Part shown: in pieces, positions 52,631 to 55,977 of the stretch
Layout: every line of letters begins with the position of its first letter
Position numbering within the stretch: the first letter of the stretch is position 1
Assembly (NCBI GenBank): GCA_910587475.1
Contig: CAJUMR010000016.1
Location: 1 to 55,977, forward strand
Direction of reading: 5' to 3'
From: an uncultured Muribaculaceae bacterium
GTDB lineage: Bacteria > Bacteroidota > Bacteroidia > Bacteroidales > Muribaculaceae
Length of the DNA stretch: 55,977 nucleotides
Notes under the pieces: model-generated
What the model was told of the DNA's origin: nothing
What the model saw: the letters and a program-made list of their open reading frames with translations, nothing else
Database searches by the model: none
Made by a program: the position numbers and the translations under genes

Positions 52631-53919
52631 AGGGTCCTTGCCATCAATTCGAACGGAAGTGCATCTGTAATTTCGACCTCGACAATATCGCCGGGATGAA
52701 GTTCAGACGTCTTTTCAATCAACACCTCCGGATCAACTTCCGGCGAATCGAATTCAGTACGACCGATGTAGTGTTCGTCATTTTCAGAGTCGACTATCAC
52801 CCGCATGCGCTTGCCGATCTTGCTGCTGTTGTGTTCAAGAGATATTGCCTCCTGAAGTTCCATCAATTCTCCGAGTCTGCGCTCTTTGACTTCCTGCGGT
52901 ATCTCATCCTGAAAGTTCTTAGCCCCATATGTGTCCTCTTCTTCGCAATAGGCAAAAGCGCCCATCCGTTCAAAACGCTGTTCGGCCACAAACGCCTTCA
53001 GTTCCTCAAACTCTGCCTCACCCTCGCCGGGGAAGCCGACCATCAGAGTAGTGCGCAGATGGATGCCGGGGACAGTCTCCCTGACGCGCTTGAGAAATTC
53101 ACGTGTGCCTTTGGCATCAATGTGACGACGCATGTTAGCCAAGACCTTGTCATTGACATGCTGAAGGGCAACGTCGAGGTATTTGCAGACATTGTCGCGC
53201 CGCTTCATCACCTCGAGCACATCCCATGGGAAATCGGCAGGATAAGCATAGTGCAGTCTTATCCATTCAACGCCGGGAACCTGCGACATACGGTCGATCA
53301 GTTCAGCTAATCTGTGATCTCCATAAAGATCGGTTCCGTAGCTCGACAGATCTTGAGCGATGACGTTGAATTCTTTGACGCCGCGGCCCACAAGACTGGC
53401 CACCTCGTCGAGTATTTCGTCGATAGGACGTGATTTATAGCGTCCGGTGATCAAAGGGATTGCACAGAACGAGCAAAAGCGGTTGCAACCTTCGGCAATT
53501 TTTATATAGGCATGATGCGGTGGTGTTGTGATCACTCTGTCCCAAGTCGCCGTGGCCGGATGTTTTTTGCTCAGATCAGCAGCAAGGCGCACCCAGTCAA
53601 ACTTGCCATACCATCCATCGACTTCAGGCAACTCCGACTCAAGATCTTTGCGATAACGCTCTGACAAGCATCCCATCACATAGATTTCTTTTATTACACC
53701 CTCGTTCTTGGCCGCAACCGCATTGAGGATCATTTCTATCGACTCCTCTTTGGCATCGCCAATAAAACCGCAGGTGTTGATCACAGATATATCACCGCGA
53801 AAGGCTTCGGCATCGTGTCTTACAGAAAAGCCGGAGGCCTCCAGCATCTTGATGACGCGTTCCGAATCGACAAGGTTTTTGGAACACCCCATCGTGACAA
53901 CATCTATTGTCTTACGCAT
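52627..53919 (-). CDS. rimO: Ribosomal protein S12 methylthiotransferase RimO
   Basis: A radical-SAM enzyme that adds a methylthio group to an aspartate of ribosomal protein S12; 430 residues. The N-terminal UPF0004 domain begins KTIDVVTMGCSKNLVDSERV with the first auxiliary cluster cysteine. The radical SAM motif is CNRFCSFCAIP (CxxxCxxC), followed by LITGRYKSRPIDEILDEV. TTLMVGFPGEGEAEFEEL and a C-terminal TRAM domain (EHYIGRTEFDSPEVDPEVLI) complete it. It follows ftsY by 13 bp and overlaps menF by ATGA. Confidence 0.95.
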   Translation of the reverse strand: MRKTIDVVTMGCSKNLVDSERVIKMLEASGFSVRHDAEAFRGDISVINTCGFIGDAKEESIEMILNAVAAKNEGVIKEIYVMGCLSERYRKDLESELPEVDGWYGKFDWVRLAADLSKKHPATATWDRVITTPPHHAYIKIAEGCNRFCSFCAIPLITGRYKSRPIDEILDEVASLVGRGVKEFNVIAQDLSSYGTDLYGDHRLAELIDRMSQVPGVEWIRLHYAYPADFPWDVLEVMKRRDNVCKYLDVALQHVNDKVLANMRRHIDAKGTREFLKRVRETVPGIHLRTTLMVGFPGEGEAEFEELKAFVAEQRFERMGAFAYCEEEDTYGAKNFQDEIPQEVKERRLGELMELQEAISLEHNSSKIGKRMRVIVDSENDEHYIGRTEFDSPEVDPEVLIEKTSELHPGDIVEVEITDALPFELMARTL

Positions 53920-53932
53920 TATTTAAGATCTC

Positions 53933-54892
53933 CTATCTTTTGCCGAACAACGACTCTACAAATTCACGCTTGTCGAACACTTGAAGGTCATTGATCCCCT
54001 CTCCCAGTCCGATATATTTTACCGGTATCTTGAACTGATCGCTGATGCCGATGACGACTCCGCCTTTGGCTGTTCCATCAAGCTTGGTTATGGCGAGATC
54101 GGTCACCTGTGTGGCAGCCGAGAACTGACGGGCCTGTTCGAAAGCATTCTGTCCTGTCGATCCGTCGAGGACGAGAAGCACCTCGTCGGGCGCACCCGGC
54201 ACAACCTTTTCCATCACTCTCTTGATCTTTGACAACTCGTCCATGAGACCCTTTTTATTATGCAAGCGTCCGGCTGTGTCAATTATAACGACATCGACAT
54301 CGTTGGCAACTGCCGACGACAAGGTATCGTAGGCAACAGCGGCCGCATCTGATCCGAGCTGCTGCTTGACAACAGGCACTCCTGCCCGGCGACCCCACTC
54401 GTCGAGCTGTTCGACGGCTGCAGCACGGAATGTGTCGGCTGCGCCAAGCATAACCTTTTTGCCTGCATTCTTATATTGATGCGCAAGCTTGCCGATGGTA
54501 GTTGTCTTGCCAACGCCATTAACTCCGACTACCATTATAACATAAGGCTTACGTCCGGCCGGAGTGTCGAAATCGGCAAGTTTATCGCCATTGTTATTTT
54601 CAGTCAGTAGATCTGTGATTTCCTCGCAGAGAAGCTCGTTGAGCTCATCCATGCCGACATATTTGTCATGGGATGCACGATTCTGAATGCGTTCGATAAT
54701 TTTCAATGTCGTCTCTGCACCGACATCCGACGTAATGAATATCTCCTCGAGCTCATCAAGAAAATCGTCATCGATCGTCTTTCGTCCGATGAAAGCACGT
54801 TTAATTTTACTGAAAACCCCCGTCTTGGTCTTCTCAAGACCCTTGTCGAGCGTCTCTTTCTTTTCCTTAGAGAAAAAACTAAAAAATCCCAT
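53933..54892 (-). CDS. ftsY: Signal recognition particle receptor FtsY
   Basis: The membrane-associated GTPase that docks SRP-ribosome complexes at the Sec translocon; 319 residues. It is a short form without the long acidic A domain: MGFFSFFSKEKKETLDKGLE leads straight into the N domain. The G domain has G1 GVNGVGKTTTIGKLAH, the DTFRAAAVEQL block, G3 DTAGRL and G4 TKLDGTAKGG. The end GEGINDLQVFDKREFVESLF is standard. It heads the six-gene leftward operon. A promoter box lies at 54927-54920. Confidence 0.96.
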   Translation of the reverse strand: MGFFSFFSKEKKETLDKGLEKTKTGVFSKIKRAFIGRKTIDDDFLDELEEIFITSDVGAETTLKIIERIQNRASHDKYVGMDELNELLCEEITDLLTENNNGDKLADFDTPAGRKPYVIMVVGVNGVGKTTTIGKLAHQYKNAGKKVMLGAADTFRAAAVEQLDEWGRRAGVPVVKQQLGSDAAAVAYDTLSSAVANDVDVVIIDTAGRLHNKKGLMDELSKIKRVMEKVVPGAPDEVLLVLDGSTGQNAFEQARQFSAATQVTDLAITKLDGTAKGGVVIGISDQFKIPVKYIGLGEGINDLQVFDKREFVESLFGKR

Positions 54893-54919
54893 TGAATATC
54901 TATTACATTATTTTATATG

Positions 54920-54927
54920 CAAAATTA
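54920..54927 (-). promoter_or_regulatory. -7 promoter box of the ftsY operon
   Basis: TAATTTTG on the minus strand, a perfect TAnnTTTG box, 27 bases before the ftsY ATG. It is the only good box seen for the whole six-gene operon. Confidence 0.55.
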
Positions 54928-55134
54928 ATAAATAAGTCTGAATTGTGAGCAATAAACAGGACACATTAATTATTATAAATACGGCAAGGCACCGGACCGC
55001 GCTTTCTCGACTAAAACACGCATAAGAATAGTGGCAACAAAAAGGAAATTAAAAATAATTAAGTGTGTTTTAACGCTAATTCACACAAAAATGAACAAGC
55101 ACGATGAAAAATCAGCAAAAACACAACAAAATAT

Positions 55135-55165
55135 TTTGACGTATGGGAACAAGGTTGTAAATTTG
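55135..55165 (+). promoter_or_regulatory. ExbB-like gene promoter TTTG-N19-TAAATTTG
   Basis: TTTG (55135-55138) and TAAATTTG (55158-55165) are exactly 19 nt apart, the canonical Bacteroidetes pair. It lies about 200 nt before the ATG, implying a long 5' leader. The rest of the 475-bp gap 54893-55367 holds the divergent ftsY promoter and no credible gene. Confidence 0.75.
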
Positions 55166-55367
55166 CCCAAAGGAATTGAAAAAATCGCCCGTTCAGTCAT
55201 GCAATGGCGATTTAATGTCGCGGGCAAGAGTGCCGTTTTCCTATCATTGTCACGTAGCATCCGGCTAAACCGACAATACCGACTAAGACAAGACTAAAAC
55301 AACAATAAACATTTTAAAATCAATCAATTACTCAAAACAATTAATTTAAATTTAGATTTTCAAAATC

Positions 55368-55977
55368 ATGGAAGCTCAAAAGCCAAACGTTCAGGGCGCT
55401 ACCGCAGCTCAGAACAACAAGAAAAATGTTCCCGGAATCAAGAATGCATCATGGGTGATTGTCGTATGCGCATGCGTCGCTATCCTCCTTTTCATTTTCT
55501 GGTTCGGTAATGACATGCACTTCGACGAAGACGGCCACCCGCAGAACCTCTGGGGTACAGTCTACAAAGGTGGTGTCATCGTGCCAATTCTTCAAACCCT
55601 CTTCCTCACTGTAATCGTACTTGCTATCGAACGCGGCATCGCCCTCAGCGCAGCTAAAGGCAAAGGCAATATCGCAAAATTCGTTGCCGGTGTTAAAGGT
55701 TGCCTCGCTAAAAACGACATCGCCGGTGCTCAGGCTCTCTGCAAGAAGCAGCAGGGTTCAGTAGCAGCAGTTGTAGCAGCAGCTCTCGTTCGCTACCAGG
55801 AAATGGACAAGAACACTATCCTTACTAAAGAACAGAAAGTCGCTACTCTTCAGAAAGAAGTTGAAGAAGCTACCGCACTTGAAATGCCTGCTCTCCAGCA
55901 GAACCTCCCCATCATTGCTACAATGACTACCCTCGGTACACTCGTCGGTCTTCTCGGTACTGTGATCGGTATGATCA
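55368..55977 (+). CDS. MotA/TolQ/ExbB proton channel family protein, N-terminal part
   Basis: The window ends inside this gene, after about 203 codons. The product is an inner-membrane proton-channel subunit that, with ExbD/TolR-like partners, powers outer-membrane transport or envelope constriction. After a soluble Asn/Gln/Ala-rich start (MEAQKPNVQGATAAQNNKKN) comes a membrane helix (ASWVIVVCACVAILLFIFWF). A second helix follows at GGVIVPILQTLFLTVIVLAI, then a cytoplasmic loop with ALCKKQQGSVAAVVAAALVR. The conserved third segment begins LPIIATMTTLGTLVGLLGTV. The start ATG at 55368 is preceded by an A-rich leader. Confidence 0.9.
   Translation, partial: MEAQKPNVQGATAAQNNKKNVPGIKNASWVIVVCACVAILLFIFWFGNDMHFDEDGHPQNLWGTVYKGGVIVPILQTLFLTVIVLAIERGIALSAAKGKGNIAKFVAGVKGCLAKNDIAGAQALCKKQQGSVAAVVAAALVRYQEMDKNTILTKEQKVATLQKEVEEATALEMPALQQNLPIIATMTTLGTLVGLLGTVIGMI

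Noticed and set aside
55031..55297. 88-codon plus-strand frame before the ExbB-like gene
   Set aside because: It starts upstream of the canonical promoter and runs through it; Lys/Arg/Asn-biased without motifs.

Overview
The window looks like a chromosome segment of a Bacteroidales bacterium, most likely a member of the Muribaculaceae or a near relative (inference from protein style, not from a search). The reasons are the many Bacteroidetes promoter boxes (TAnnTTTG, several with TTTG 19 nt upstream), lipoproteins with Bacteroidetes-type signal peptides, a Porin_10-like barrel, a GldB-like lipoprotein, a six-bladed beta-propeller lipoprotein, a MalQ with two N-terminal starch-binding domains, and a pyruvate phosphate dikinase.

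Layout. 1-1.9 kb: B12-dependent ribonucleotide reductase (cut by the left edge) and a divergent nitroreductase. 2-7 kb: a decayed phage-like element, read leftward. It holds a portal-like pseudogene, small genes, a multiply frameshifted large polyvalent protein and a 276-bp tandem duplication. An intact secreted serine hydrolase sits in the middle, and an unidentified broken gene abuts dnaA. 7-10.9 kb: dnaA, an MCE-domain lipid-transport protein and an N-acetylmuramoyl-L-alanine amidase. 11-15 kb: a GldB-like lipoprotein, a cysteine-less thioredoxin-fold protein, a HigBA-like toxin-antitoxin pair with a damaged toxin start, and a YitT-family membrane protein. 15-18 kb: znuA, znuC and a Fsr-type MFS transporter interrupted by one stop codon. 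18-22 kb: ftsH, rsfS and a LolC/E-like permease. 22-28 kb: a gene-poor stretch, tRNA-Pro(UGG), an exported ADP-ribosylglycohydrolase-like protein, an FKBP isomerase, a porin, a periplasmic-binding-protein-like lipoprotein and a stray gene fragment. 28-34 kb: ppdK, then a leftward operon thrC / small protein / acyltransferase / nitrilase. 34.8-42.7 kb: gyrA, a TPR protein, malQ, and an ECF sigma factor with a membrane partner. 42.8-47.3 kb: a small lipoprotein, clpB and a propeller lipoprotein. 47.4-54.9 kb: a tightly coupled leftward operon ftsY-rimO-isochorismate synthase-SGNH-SGNH-MBOAT. 55.4 kb to the end: the start of an ExbB/TolQ-type proton channel behind a long leader.

Most of the window is ordinary housekeeping. 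The parts most worth a second look are the two-esterase plus MBOAT acyl-transfer module welded to rimO and an isochorismate synthase, the phage-like remnant carrying an intact hydrolase, the zinc ABC genes without a permease, and several genes broken by single in-frame stops. A hairpin with a T-tract upstream of clpB is not explained by any annotated gene. I found no CRISPR array, rRNA, intact insertion sequence or convincing replication origin.
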